Shown here piece after piece: positions 1-13,213 of a stretch of DNA of 64,000 nt; the stretch's first letter is position 1; each line of letters begins with the position of its first letter. This DNA comes from Haliclystus octoradiatus. Lineage: Eukaryota > Cnidaria > Staurozoa > Stauromedusae > Haliclystidae. Location: positions 10,228,989 to 10,292,988 of the forward strand of contig OU744451.1 in assembly GCA_916610825.1 (NCBI GenBank), read 5' to 3'. A program made the translations under genes and the position numbers. The notes beneath the pieces were generated by a model. It did not search any database. It saw only the letters and a list, made by a program, of their open reading frames with translations, and had not been told where the DNA came from.

Positions 1-3000
1 CAGGCAGTTAAATCATCAAAATTGTAAAAGCAGCTAATAAAATTTAAATCTACATCCAATCGCCTAACGCAAAGAGTCCAACATAAACATCAAACCTAAA
101 ATTAATTTATATCAAATCAGCATTGCATTGACATCTTGGCTAAAACACAATAATCTGTTTGGTACCTCCTACTACCAGGCAGTTTAATCATCAAAATTGT
201 AAAAGCAGCTAGTAAAAATTTAAATCTACATACAATCGCCTAACTCAAACAGTCCAACATAAACATCAAATCTAAAATTAATTTATATAAAATCAGCATT
301 GCACTAACATCTTGGCTAAAACACAATAATCTGTTTGGTACCTCCTACTACCAGGCAGTTAAATCATCAAAATTGTAAAAGCAGCTAATAAAATTTAAAT
401 CTTCATCCAATCGCCTAACTCAAACAGTCCAACATAAACATCAAATCTAAAATTAATTTATATAAAATCAGCATTGCACTAACATCTTGGCTAAAACACA
501 ATAATCTGTTTGGTACCTCCTACTACCAGGCAGTTAAATCATCAAAATTGTGAAAGCAGCTAGTAAAATTTAAATCTACATCCAATCGCCTAACGCAAAC
601 AGTCCAACATAAACATCAAACCTAAAATTAATTTATATAAAATCAGCATTGCATTAACATATTGGCTAAAACACAATAATCTGTTTGGTACCTCCTACTA
701 CCAGGCAGTTAAATCATCAAAATTGTAAAAGCAGCTAATAAAATTTAAATCTTCATCCAATCGCCTAACTCAAACAGTCCAACATAAACATCAAATCTAA
801 AATTAATTTATATAAAATCAGCATTGCACTAACATCTTGGCTAAAACACAATAATCTGTTTGGTACCTCCTACTACCAGGCAGTTAAATCATCAAAATTG
901 TGAAAGCAGCTAGTAAAATTTAAATCTACATCCAATCGCCTAACGCAAACAGTCCAACATAAACATCAAACCTAAAATTAATTTATATAAAATCAGCATT
1001 GCACTAACATCTTGGCTAAAACACAATAATCTGTTTGGTACCTCCTACTACCAGGCAGTTAAATCATCAAAATTGTGAAAGCAGCTAGTAAATTTAAATC
1101 TACATCCATTCGCCTAACGCAAAGAGTCCAACATAAACATCAAATCTAAAATTAATTTATATAAAATCAGCATTGCACTAACATCTTGGCTAAAACACAA
1201 TAATCTGTTTGGTACCTCCTACTACCAGGCAGTTAAATCATCAAAATTGTGAAAGCAGCTAGTAAATTTAAATCTACATCCATTCGCCTAACGCAAAGAG
1301 TCCAACATAAACATCAAATCTAAAATTAATTTATATAAAATCAGCATTGCACTTGCATCTTGGCTAAAACACAATAATCTGTTTGGTACCTCCTACTACC
1401 AGGCAGTTGAATCATCAAAATTGTAAAAGCAGCTAGTAAAATTTAAATCTACATACAATCGCCTAACTCAAACAGTCCAACATAAACATCAAATCTAAAA
1501 TTAATTTATATAAAATCAGCATTGCACTAACATCTTGGCTAAAACACAATAATCTGTTTGGTACCTCCTACTACCAGGCAGTTAAATCATCAAAATTGTA
1601 AAAGCAGCTAATAAAATATAAATCTTCATCTAATCGCCTAACGCAAACAGTCCAACATAAACATCACACCTAAAATTAATTTATATAAAATCAGCATTGC
1701 ATTAACATCTTGGCTAAAACACAATAATCTGTTTGGTACATTCTACTACCAGGCAGTTAAATCATCAAAATTGTGAAAGCAGCTAGTAAAATTTAAATCT
1801 ACATCCAATCGCCTAACGCAAACAGTCCAACATAAACATCAAACCTAAAATTAATTTATATCAAATCAGCATTGCATTAACATCTTGGCTAAAACACAAT
1901 AATCTGTTTGGTACCTCCTACTACCAGGCAGTTAAATCATCAAAATTGTAAAAGCAGCTAGTAAAATTTAAATCTACATCCAATCGCCTAACTCAAACAG
2001 TCCAACATCAACATCAAATCTAAAATTAATTTATATAAAATCAGCATTGCACTAACATCTTGGCTAAAACACAATAATCTGTTTGGTACCTCCTACTACC
2101 AGGCAGTTAAATCATCAAAATTGTAAAAGCAGCTAGTAAAATTTAAATCTACATACAATCGCCTAACTCAAACAGTCCAACATAAACATCAAACGTAAAA
2201 TTAATTTATATCAAATCAGCATTGCATTAACATCTTGGCTAAAACACAATAATCTGTTTGGTACCTCCTACTACCAGGCAGTTAAATCATCAAAATTGTA
2301 AAAGCAGCTAGTAAAATTTAAATCTATCTCCAATCGCCTAACTCAAACAGTCCAACATAAACATCAAATCTAAAATTAATTTATATAAAATCAGCATTGC
2401 ACTAACATCTTGGCTAAAACACAATAATCTGTTTGGTACCTCCTACTACCAGGCAGTTAAATCATCAAAATTGTAAAAGCAGCTAATAAAATTTAAATCT
2501 TCATCCAATCGCCTAACGCAAACAGTCCAACATAAATACCAAATCTAAAATTAATTTATATAAAATCAGCATTGCACTAACATCTTGGCTAAAACACAAT
2601 AATCTGTTTGGTACATTCTACTACCAGGCAGTTAAATCATCAAAATTGTAAAAGCAGCTAGTAAAATTTTAATCTACATACAATCGCCTAACTCAAACAG
2701 TCCAACATAAACATCAAACGTAAAATTAATTTATATCAAATCAGCATTGCATTAACATCTTGGCTAAAACACAATAATCTGTTTGGTACCAACTACTACC
2801 AGGTAGTTAAATCATCAATATTGTAAAAGCAGGTAGTAAAATTTAAATCTACATCCAATCGCCTAACTCAAACAGTCCAACATAAACATCAAATCTAAAA
2901 TTAATTTATATAAAATCAGCATTGCACTAACATCTTGGCTAAAACACAATAATCTGTTTGGTACCTCCTACTACCAGGCAGTTATATCATCAATATTGTA

Positions 3001-6000
3001 AAAGCAGGTAGTAAAATTTAAATCTACATCCAATCGCCTAACTCAAACAGTCCAACATAAACATCAAATCTAAAATTAATTTATATAAAATCAGCATTGC
3101 ACTAACATCTTGGCTAAAACACAATAATCTGTTTGGTACATTCTACTACCAGGCAGTTAAATCATCAAAATTGTAAAAGCAGCTAGTAAAATTTAAATCT
3201 TCATCCAATCAGCTAACTCAAACAGTCCAACATCAACATCAAATCTAAAATTTATTTATATAAAATCAGCATTGCACTAACATCTTGGCTAAAACACAAT
3301 AATCTGTTTGGTACCTCCTACTACCAGGCAGTTAAATCATCAAAATTGTAAAAGCAGCTAGTAAAATTCAAATCTTCATCCAATCGCCTAACGCAAACAG
3401 TCCAACATAAACATCAAATCTAAAATTAATTTATATAAAATCAGCATTGCACTAACATCTTGGCTAAAACACAATAATCTGTTTGGTACCTCCTACTACC
3501 AGGCAGTTAAATCATCAATATTGTAAAAGCAGGTAGTAAAATTTAAATCTACATCCAATCGCCTAACTCAAACAGTCCAACATAAACATCAAATCTAAAA
3601 TTAATTTATATAAAATCAGCATTGCACTAACATCTTGGCTAAAACACAATAATCTGTTTGGTACCTCCTACTACCAGGCAGTTATATCATCAATATTGTA
3701 AAAGCAGGTAGTAAAATTTAAATCTACATCCAATCGCCTAACTCAAACAGTCCAACATAAACATCAAATCTAAAATTAATTTATATAAAATCAGCATTGC
3801 ACTAACATCTTGGCTAAAACACAATAATCTGTTTGGTACATTCTACTACCAGGCAGTTAAATCATCAAAATTGTAAAAGCAGCTAGTAAAATTTAAATCT
3901 TCATCCAATCACCTAACTCAAACAGTCCAACATCAACATCAAATCTAAAATTTATTTATATAAAATCAGCATTGCACTAACATCTTGGCTAAAACACAAT
4001 AATCTGTTTGGTACCTCCTACTACCAGGCAGTTAAATCATCAAAATTGTAAAAGCAGCTAGTAAAATTCAAATCTTCATCCAATCGCCTAACGCAAACAG
4101 TCCAACATAAACATCAAATCTAAAATTAATTTATATAAAATCAGCATTGCACTAACATCTTGGCTAAAACACAATAATCTGTTTGGTACCTCCTACTACC
4201 AGGCAGTTAAATCATAAATATTGTAAAAGCAGGTAGTTAAATTTAAATCTACATCCAATCGCCTAACTCAAACAGTCCAACATCAACATCAAATCTAAAA
4301 TTAATTTATATAAAATCAGCATTGCACTAACATCTTGGCTAAAACACAATAATCTGTTTGGTACCTCCTACTACCAGGTAGTTAAATCATCAAAATTGTA
4401 AAAGCAACTAGTAAAATTTAAATCTTCATCCAATCGCCTAACGCAAACAGTCCAACATAAACATCAAACGTAAAATTAATTTATATCAAATCAGCATTGC
4501 ATTAACATCTTGGCTAAAACACAATAATCTGTTTGGTACATTCTACTACCAGGCAGTTAAATCATCAAAATTGTAAAAGCAGCTAGTAAAATTTAAATCT
4601 TCATCCAATCGCCTAACTCAAACAGTCCAACATCAACATCAAATCTAAAATTAATTTATATAAAATCAGCATTGCACTAACATCTTGGCTAAAACACAAT
4701 AATCTGTTTGGTACCTCTTACTACCAGGTAGTTAAATCATCAAAATTGTAAAAGCAACTAGTAAAATTTAAATCTACATCCAATCGCCTAACTCAAACAG
4801 TCCAACATAAACATCAAATCTAAAATTAATTTATATAAAATCAGCATTGCACTAACATCTTGGCTAAAACACAATAATCTGTTTGGTACCTCCTACTACC
4901 AGGCAGTTAAATCATCAAAATTGTAAAAGCAGCTAATAAAATTCAAATCTTCATCCAATCGCCTAACGCAAACAGTCCAACATAAACATCAAATCTAAAA
5001 TTAATTTATATAAAATCAGCATTGCACTAACATCTTGGATAAAACACAATAATCTGTTTGGTACATTCTACTACCAGGCAGTTAAATCATCAAAATTGTA
5101 AAAGCAGCTAGTAAAATTTAAATCTTCATCCAATCGCCTAACGCAAACAGTGCAACATAAACATCAAATCTAAAATTAATTTATATAAAATCAGCATTGC
5201 ACTAACATCTTGGCTAAAACACAATAATCTGTTTGGTACCTCCTACTACCAGGCAGTTAAATCATCAAAATTGTAAAAGCAGCTAGTAAAATTTAAATCT
5301 TCATCCAATCGCCTAACGCAAACAGTCCAACATAAACATCAAATCTAAAATTAATTTATATAAAATCAGCATTGCACTAACATCTTGGATAAAACACAAT
5401 AATCTGTTTGGTACCTCCTACTACCAGGCAGTTAAATCATCAAAACTGTAAAAGCAGCTAGTAAAATTTAAATCTACATCCAATCGCCTAACGCAAACAG
5501 TCCAACATAAACATCAAATCTAAAATTAATTTATATAAAATCAGCATTGCACTAACATCTTGGATAAAACACAATAATCTGTTTGGTACCTCCTACTACG
5601 AGGCAGTTAAATCATCAAAATTGTAAAAGCAGCTAGTAAAATTCAAATATTCATCTAATCGCCTAACGCAAACAGTGCAACATAAACATCAAACCTAAAA
5701 TTAATTTATATAAAATCAGCATTGCACTAACATCTTGGATAAAACACAATAATCTGTTTGGTACCTCCTACTACCAGGCAGTTAAATCATCAAAATTGTA
5801 AAAGCAGCTAGTAAAATTTAAATTTACATCCAATTGCCTAACTCAAACAGTCCAACATAAACATCAAATCTAAAATTAATTTATATAAAATCAGCATTGC
5901 ACTAACATCTTGGCTAAAACACAATAATCTGTTTGGTACCTCCTACTACCAGGCAGTTAAATCATCAAAATTGTAAAAGCAGCTAATAAAATTTAAATCT

Positions 6001-9000
6001 TCATCCAATCGCCTAACGCGAACAGTCCAACATAAACATCAAATCTAAAATTAATTTATATAAAATCAGCATTGCATTAACATCTTGGCTAAAACACAAT
6101 AATCTGTTTGGTACCTCCTACTACCAGGCAGTTAAATCATCAAAATTGTAAAAGCAGCTAGTAAAATTTAAATCTTCATCCAATCGCCTAACGCAAACAG
6201 TCCAACATAAACATCAAATCTAAAATTAATTTATATAAAATCAGCATTGCACTAACATCTTGGCTAAAACACAATAATCTGTTTGGTACCTCCTACTACC
6301 AGGTAGTTAAATCATCAAAATTGTAAAAGCAACTAGTAAAATTTAAATCTTCATCCAATCGCCTAACGCAAACAGTCCAACATAAACATCAAATCTAAAA
6401 TTAATTTATATAAAATCAGCATTGCACTAACATCTTGGCTAAAACACAATAATCTGTTTGGTACCTCCTACTACCAGGCAGTTTAATCATCAAAATTGTA
6501 AAAGCAGCTAGTAAAATTCAAATCTTTATCCAATCGCCTAACGCAAACAGTGCAACATAAACATCAAATCTAAAATTAATTTATATAAAATCAGCATTGC
6601 ACTAACATCTTGGATAAAACACAATAATCTGTTTGGTACCTCCTACTACCAGGCAGTTAAATCATCAAAATTGTAAAAGCAGCTAGTAAAATTTAAATCT
6701 ACATCAAATCGCCTAACGCAAACAGTCCAACATAAACATCAAATCTAAAATTAATTTATATAAAATCAGCATTGCACTAACATCTTGGATAAAACACAAT
6801 AATCTGTTTGGTACCTCCTACTACCAGGCAGTTAAATCATCAAAATTGTAAAAGCAGCTAGTAAAATTTAAATCTACATCCAATCGCCTAACTCAAACAG
6901 TCCAACATAAACATCAAATCTAAAATTAATTTATATAAAATCAGCATTGCACTAACATCTTGGCTAAAACACACTAATCTGTTTGGTACCTCCTACTACC
7001 AGGCAGTTAAATCATCAAAATTGTAAAAGCAGCTAATAAAATTTAAATCTTCATCCAATCGCCTAACTCAAACAGTCCAACATAAACATCAAATCTAAAA
7101 TTAATTTATATAAAATCAGCATTGCACTAACATCTTGGCTAAAACACAATAATCTGTTTGGTACCTCCTACTACCAGGCAGTTAAATCATCAAAATTGTA
7201 AAAGCAGCTAGTAAAATTTAAATCTTCATCCAATCGCCTAACGCAAACAGTCCAACATAAACATCAAATCTAAAATTAATTTATATAAAATCAGCATTGC
7301 ACTAACATCTTGGCTAAAACACAATAATCTGTTTGGTACCTCCTACTACCAGGCAGTTTAATCATCAAAATTGTAAAAGCAGCTAATAAAATTTAAATCT
7401 TCATCCAATCGCCTAACGCAAACAGTCCAACATAAACATCAAATCTAAAATTAATTTATATAAAATCAGCATTGCACTAACATCTTGGCTAAAACAAAAT
7501 AATCTGTTTGGTACATTCTACTACAAGGCAGTTAAATCATCAAAATTGTAAAAGCAGCTAGTAAAATTTAAATCTTCATCCAATCGCCTAACGCAAACAG
7601 TGCAACATAAACATCAAATCTAAAATTAATTTATATAAAATCAGCATTGCACTAACATCTTGGCTAAAACACAATAATCTGTTTGGTACCTCCTACTACC
7701 AGGCAGTTAAATCATCAAAATTGTAAAAGCAGCTAGTAAAATTTAAATCTTCATCCAATCGCCTAACGCAAACAGTCCAACATAAACATCAAATCTAAAA
7801 TTAATTTATATAAAATCAGCATTGCACTAACATCTTGGCTAAAACACAATAATCTGTTTGGTACCTCCTACTACCAGGTAGTTAAATCATCAAAATTGTA
7901 AAAGCAACTAGTAAAATTTAAATCTTCATCCAATCGCCTAACGCAAACAGTCCAACATAAACATCAAATCTAAAATTAATTTATATAAAATCAGCATTGC
8001 ACTAACATCTTGGCTAAAACACAATAATCTGTTTGGTACCTCCTACTACCAGGCAGTTTAATCATCAAAATTGTAAAAGCAGCTAGTAAAATTCAAATCT
8101 TTATCCAATCGCCTAACGCAAACAGTGCAACATAAACATCAAATCTAAAATTAATTTATATAAAATCAGCATTGCACTAACACCTTGGCTAAAACACAAT
8201 AATCTGTTTGGTACCTCCTACTACCAGGCAGTTAAATCATCAAAATTGTAAAAGCAGCTAGTAAAATTTAAATCTACATCCAATCGCCTAACGCAAACAG
8301 TCCAACATAAACATCAAATCTAAAATTAATTTATATAAAATCAGCATTGCACTAACATCTTGGATAAAACACAATAATCGGTTTGGTACCTCCTACTACC
8401 AGGCAGTTAAATCATCAAAATTGTAAAAGCAGCTAGTAAAATTTAAATCTACATCCAATCGCCTAACTCAAACAGTCCAACATAAACATCAAATCTAAAA
8501 TTAATTTATATAAAATCAGCATTGCACTAACATCTTGGCTAAAACACAATAATCTGTTTGGTACCTCCTACTACCAGGCAGTTAAATCATCAAAATTGTA
8601 AAAGCAGCTAATAAAATTTAAATCTTCATCCAATCGCCTAACGCAAACAGTCCAACATAAACATCAAATCTAAAATTAATTTATATAAAATCAGCATTGC
8701 ATTAACATCTTGGCTAAAACACAATAATCTGTTTGGTACCTCCTACTACCAGGCAGCTAAATCATCAAAATTGTAAAAGCAGGTAATAAAATTTAAATCT
8801 TCATCCAATCGCCTAACTCAAACAGTCCAACATAAACATCAAATCTAAAATTAATTTATATAAAATCAGCATTGCACTAACATCTTGGCTAAAACACAAT
8901 AATCTGTTTGGTACCTCCTACTACCAGGCAGTTAAATCATCAAAATTGTAAAAGCAGCTAGTAAAATTTAAATCTTCATCCAATCGCCTAACGCAAACAG

Positions 9001-9265
9001 TCCAACATAAACATCAAATCTAAAATTTATTTATATAAAATCAGTATTGCATTAACATCTTGGCTAAAACACAATAATCTGTTTGGTACCTCCTACTACC
9101 AGGCAGTTTAATTATCAAAATTGTAAAATCAGCTAGTAAAATTTAAATCTTCATCCAATCGCCTAACGCAAACAGTGCAACATAAACATCAAACCTAAAA
9201 TTAATTTATATAAAATCAGCATTGCACTAACATCTTGGCTAAAACACAATAATCTGTTTGGTACC
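1..9265. repeat. 175-bp KpnI satellite array, about 53 monomers
   Basis: A head-to-tail satellite fills the first 9.26 kb. Each monomer is about 175 bp, AT-rich, and most carry GGTACC followed by TCCTACTACCAGGCAG. The first GGTACC is at 161 and the last at 9260, which gives 52 monomer steps plus a partial copy at the left edge. Length changes are confined to the left end: one extra A near 211 and one missing A near 1087 and again near 1262. From 1735 to 9260 the spacing is exactly 43 x 175 bp. A diagnostic variant, GGTACATTC, occurs at 1735, 2610, 3135, 3835, 4535, 5060 and 7510, always at multiples of 175. No open reading frame of note exists on either strand. The array ends abruptly after GGTACC at 9260-9265 in unrelated sequence. 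Monomer length fits one nucleosome plus linker, as in many centromeric or pericentromeric satellites, but location is not shown here. Confidence 0.98.
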
Positions 9266-9837
9266 TGTAAATATATATCTCATGTAAATGTAAATGTAAT
9301 TCTAAGTTACATCTCATCACCTGAAGGAAATAATTAAACATAAATATCCAATCTAAAATTAAATACAAAAATCAAATAGATATTTATTTATTTATAAATT
9401 AATTGTTAGATAGCTGATATTCCACAATTATTTCAAGGTGGGACTGACGTTAAATTAAGACAAAAACAAGGGAACAGTCTAATCTATGTATTTATGAATG
9501 TGATGAAAGGTAACCAAATACGTATCTCAGTCTCAGATGTTATCAGATTATTTGAGTATCATAGCGACAATCTAATATGTCACATGCCAATCTTTTCATG
9601 TCATTCATCAAATGAATTATGTTTCTTCAACCTTGTCATTAGTATGTATGGTTGTTTTATCAGTCGTGTTGAATAATTTATTGTAACAATTTAAACAGCG
9701 TAATATTAGTGCTGAGCCCGATGAAAATATATCTATGACACCAAATTTGCTTGTGTATTTATTTTTGTTATGACCAATTTAGTAACACACGGTATGAATA
9801 TTTAAGTACTATTTCAGTTCTGCAGTTTTTATGTTTT
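9266..9837. other. Non-repetitive AT-rich spacer
   Basis: Unique-looking AT-rich sequence follows the satellite edge. It begins with a short run of ATGTAAATGTAAATGTAA-type repeats at about 9280-9299. The 60-residue open frame at 9494-9676 has no recognisable similarity and no splice context, so I do not call it a gene. Confidence 0.6.
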
Positions 9838-10441
9838 GATAATAATCTTTTTCGAAAGGTTACGCTAGGTATTTATTTCATTCGACGTTATATACCCAAA
9901 CACAGAGCCTCCTTAGTTTATAACTCAATTGTTTTGCCTCATTTCGATTACTGTGTTGTATGGGGGAACTGCAAACAGCAACATCTTGATCGCCTCCAGA
10001 GATTACAAAGCAGAGGGATGAGAGCAGTTCTTCATTGTGACTATCACACGCCTGTCTCTGAGTTGAGTAGTCAATTTGGTTGGCTCTCAATCAATCAGAG
10101 ACAGAATAACATGGCACCAACTAATGATCATCCATAAAATTAAATTTAATCTTGCTCCTCCTCTGCTCTCCAATTTTTCAAACGTCCAAATACCAAAAGC
10201 ACTCAACCCCATTCCCACAATGACATCTACATCAAGTCGAGCCATCGCCATTCATATCAATACGCTGGTACTCACAAACGGAATGATCTGCCGTCTGCAA
10301 TCAAGGAAGTCTCAAAAAGGACCGGTTTCAAATGTCTCCTCAAGAACTATATGATGGAATGATAAAACTTTATTCAACTCTCTATTTTTATTTTGTAAAT
10401 ACTAAAATTTACCTCTTATTGTTTGTTAATGTTTTATTTAC
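9838..10441 (+). mobile_element. Truncated, decayed LINE 3' end (reverse transcriptase thumb)
   Basis: Reading the plus strand in two frames gives the region that follows the reverse transcriptase palm in non-LTR elements: YNSIVLPHFDYC near 9916-9951, then LDRLQRLQSRGMRAVLH, then HDxY-like and GWLS segments. A frameshift near 10110 moves the rest into another frame (LAPPLLSNFSNVQIP). The 3' UTR, from about 10345 to 10441, matches the minus-strand copy at 59655-59760. The element is 5' truncated and broken by frameshifts and stops. Same family as the copy at 59.7-61.0 kb; the exact clade is not determined. Confidence 0.8.
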
Positions 10442-10489
10442 TTCCAAATGAAACATGTTTGTTAAATTGATTTGCTTCAAACCAGAACA

Positions 10490-11010
10490 AGAAAAACAGT
10501 GAATTTTATCGCCTGTTTTAGTGTGAGAGACAATTAAAGTCGAGAAACATAGAAACTGGCATTTTGAAAATCTGAAAAGTGGTGAAATCACACTTATGTT
10601 GACCTAGATGGCCATTACTGAGCATAGAATTGATATATAGTATAGATTGAGTATAGATATTTTTTCATTTAGTTTTTGAATTCACTTTGATACATGTCTG
10701 AGTATCATAAACTAAGGTAATAAGTGAATTGGCACGGCCCTTTTAGTTTGACAGATCATTAAAGTTGAGAATCATAAAAACCGGCTTTTTCAAAATCTGA
10801 AAAGTGGTAATATCTCACTTACGTCACCATAGATGGCTGTTACTAAATATACACTTGATATTTCTCATCTAGTATTTTTAATGCACTTCAATACATGCCT
10901 GCGTATGACATACTACGATAAACAGTGAATTTTATAGCCTGTTTTAGTGTGAGATATTAGAAAATCTAGAAAAACATACAAACCGGCTTTTTTCAAAATC
11001 ATCACAATGA
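10490..11010. repeat. Diverged tandem repeat, three units of 200-227 bp
   Basis: A block beginning GTGAATTTTAT, passing through CCTGTTTTAGTGTGAGA and AACCGGC-TTTTCAAAATC and ending with ATACATGYCTG, recurs from about 10497, 10724 and 10924. The third unit is cut short near 11010. The units are clearly related but differ by many substitutions and small indels, so this is an old local duplication. No coding potential seen. Confidence 0.7.
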
Positions 11011-11289
11011 TCACATCACTCTCCCGATTAAGTTGTGGAATTTGGAAAGTATATTTGCATTAACTTGATGAAAGCTACAAGCTGTTTAGCGATTTAGCAC
11101 ATAGACGAGAAATGATGTCAAAATGTTGAAGTTTCATAAAATTCTATAAAAGTGGAGCTGTAGGCTTAGACATACAAAAATAAAAATAAATTATAGAATG
11201 TTTTATCAAAAGTATTATAATTTCTCAATTCTGGATGTGTTATTTTCACACCAATGATCAATATTGCATAGGCATATGTTTCACGCAGT

Positions 11290-12035
11290 GTGTGTCCATG
11301 TCTTGGTCGTCTCAACACTTCCTGTCAGAGCAAAAACTTTGTTCAGGTTGCGCAGACCTTACTAACGAGGAAGTTCGATTTTGATCCCCTAAAGTCTGTG
11401 GGCAGGCTATGTAAGGCTTTGAGAGACAAGTTATATGATAATTACTTGAATCTTTTAGAACAAGCGCCACAGAACTAAAACAGCAGGTTTCTCCGGGCAA
11501 CTTGGAAATCATATTTAATAGTGTTAATAAAAGTATGCTTAACAATTACCTCTTTCTTTTTTTAATTAAATTCTATTGTAAACCCTTCAAAAATCCAATT
11601 TATATTTCATGATTCACAGTCACAGCCTTCTAATCATTTTGAGAAAATGCTGCATATCAGCTTCATGGTCTTTGATTCTTTTGTTCTCTCAAGATTGTGC
11701 GAATCCATAGAAGCATGACGAAAACACAAAATGTATGAGTTAAGAGGGCTCTGACCTCGAAATGATTTATGAATTCATCTCTGGTCGAGCTCCACAATAA
11801 AATTTGACTAAAACAAGAAACGGGAAAGTATTTATGATATTTTTATGGACATTTTATGTGAATTTCAAGTTGCCCGGAGAAACCTGTCGTTTTAGTCTGT
11901 GGCACTCGGTCTATATTAACTACATCGACCATAGTCGTACATCCAGTTTGGGGATAGCCTACATAAAAGATCCAAAAACTTCCTGTCCAAATACAATAAC
12001 TGCATCTATTTTCTGTGCAAATTTGAACAGTTAAA
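11290..12035. repeat. Foldback (inverted repeat) element
   Basis: The stretch at about 11462-11510 (CCACAGAACTAAAACAGC then AGGTTTCTCCGGGCAACTTG) returns in reverse complement at about 11860-11908 (CAAGTTGCCCGGAGAAACCT). Weaker inverted similarity extends outward on both sides, including AGGAAGTT segments near 11369 and, reversed, near 11977. The arms are about 350 bp apart. It looks like a foldback or MITE-like element or an old inverted duplication; no transposase or clear target duplication was found. Confidence 0.6.
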
Positions 12036-12151
12036 CTACAATTCTTGGTTTGTGAATATGGTTACATTATATATCCAACTAAATGTTACGAAAAGTAGGT
12101 AGTCCTACAATAGGCTACTATAAAAATTAAACAGTAGCTAATACCTCGCTT

Positions 12152-13213
12152 CTATCGTGTTTTGTTGCACCTCCATACTTGTTCATATGGATATGGGATA
12201 TGAACATCACTAACCCTATCAAGTTCTTTCATGTCGTCATTTGTTAATTCCCATTCCACAGCACCAAGATTATCTATTAACTGTTCTTTATTGGTTACAC
12301 CTACAATCACAGAGGAAACAGTCTTGCGTTGCAACAGCCAACGAATTGCAACTTGAGACACAGTTCTTCCGTTGCGTTCTGCTATTTCTTGCAGCTTGTC
12401 AAGAATCGTCCAATATTGTAGATTATTCTGATAGTCAGACCATGCTGGAAAGGCTTGGTTGTGAAAGTTGACATGGTTAGACCAGGCTATCCTTCCGTCA
12501 ACTAATGAATTCGAACATGATTGATTGTATTTCCCTGATAATAAGCCTCCCTTCAAAGGTCCCCAAGTCACAAAAGAGACATTTTCTCTGTTGCATATAT
12601 CCTGTAGTTCCCATTCAGTTTGACGGCATAATAAATTATATTGGGGCTGCAAACTAACAATGCGTTCTAATCCAAGGAATTTACTATAATCAATCATTTT
12701 TTGAAGTTGCCAACCAACGACATTGCTAGCACCAATATATCTAACTTTACCACAACGTACTAAATCATTCATTGTCCTTAATGTTTCCTCGATGTCAGTC
12801 CCATCATCCCAGCAATGCAACTGATACAAATCGATATAACTTGTATTTAATCTCTTTAAACTTGATTCAACTGATTGTAGAATGCATTTTCTGCTTAGAC
12901 CAACTCTGTTGACGTTTCCACCTCCAAATCTCACTTTTGTAGCTATAATGAAATCATCTCGATTAACCGTTGAAAGCCAATCACCAATTACCATTTCTGA
13001 TTCTCCATTTTCATATACATCAGCAGTATCAATAAAATTTCCACCTTTAGCGACAAACTCGGAGATAACTTCTTTGGCGGTATCAGCACCGATTATTCTA
13101 GAGGAAACTCCATTGCTATTCTTTGCTTTTGGGCCTCCAAGATTGAACGTCATCGTGCCAAGACAAATGCTTGAAACTTTCACACCAGTTTTACCGAGAT
13201 ACCGATATTCCAT
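12152..13213 (-). CDS. Aldo/keto reductase (NADPH oxidoreductase, YajO-like group)
   Basis: A 353-residue uninterrupted frame encodes a full-length aldo/keto reductase, a cytosolic TIM-barrel enzyme that reduces carbonyls with NADPH; the true substrate is unknown. The catalytic tetrad is visible: Asp62 and Tyr67 in DTADVYENGESE, Lys93 in ATKVRFGGG, His133 in LYQLHCWDD. The N-terminus YRYLGKTGVKVSSICLGTM and the cofactor region IVGVTNKEQLIDNLGAVEW (about 303-321) are typical. The best-resembling group is the bacterial-style YajO-like reductases also annotated in marine invertebrates. The coding region has no intron, unlike its neighbours. The frame stays open upstream of the chosen Met to a good splice acceptor (TCTCCCCTGTTTTCTAG on the minus strand, ending at 13259), so a 5' UTR intron or an extra N-terminal exon is possible. 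It is head to head with DCAF6, 305 bp away. Family sure; exact activity unsure. Confidence 0.93.
   Translation of the reverse strand: MEYRYLGKTGVKVSSICLGTMTFNLGGPKAKNSNGVSSRIIGADTAKEVISEFVAKGGNFIDTADVYENGESEMVIGDWLSTVNRDDFIIATKVRFGGGNVNRVGLSRKCILQSVESSLKRLNTSYIDLYQLHCWDDGTDIEETLRTMNDLVRCGKVRYIGASNVVGWQLQKMIDYSKFLGLERIVSLQPQYNLLCRQTEWELQDICNRENVSFVTWGPLKGGLLSGKYNQSCSNSLVDGRIAWSNHVNFHNQAFPAWSDYQNNLQYWTILDKLQEIAERNGRTVSQVAIRWLLQRKTVSSVIVGVTNKEQLIDNLGAVEWELTNDDMKELDRVSDVHIPYPYEQVWRCNKTR

Noticed and set aside
1..9265. CRISPR-like array
   Set aside because: The whole 175-bp monomer repeats head to tail without unique spacers. It is a eukaryotic satellite.
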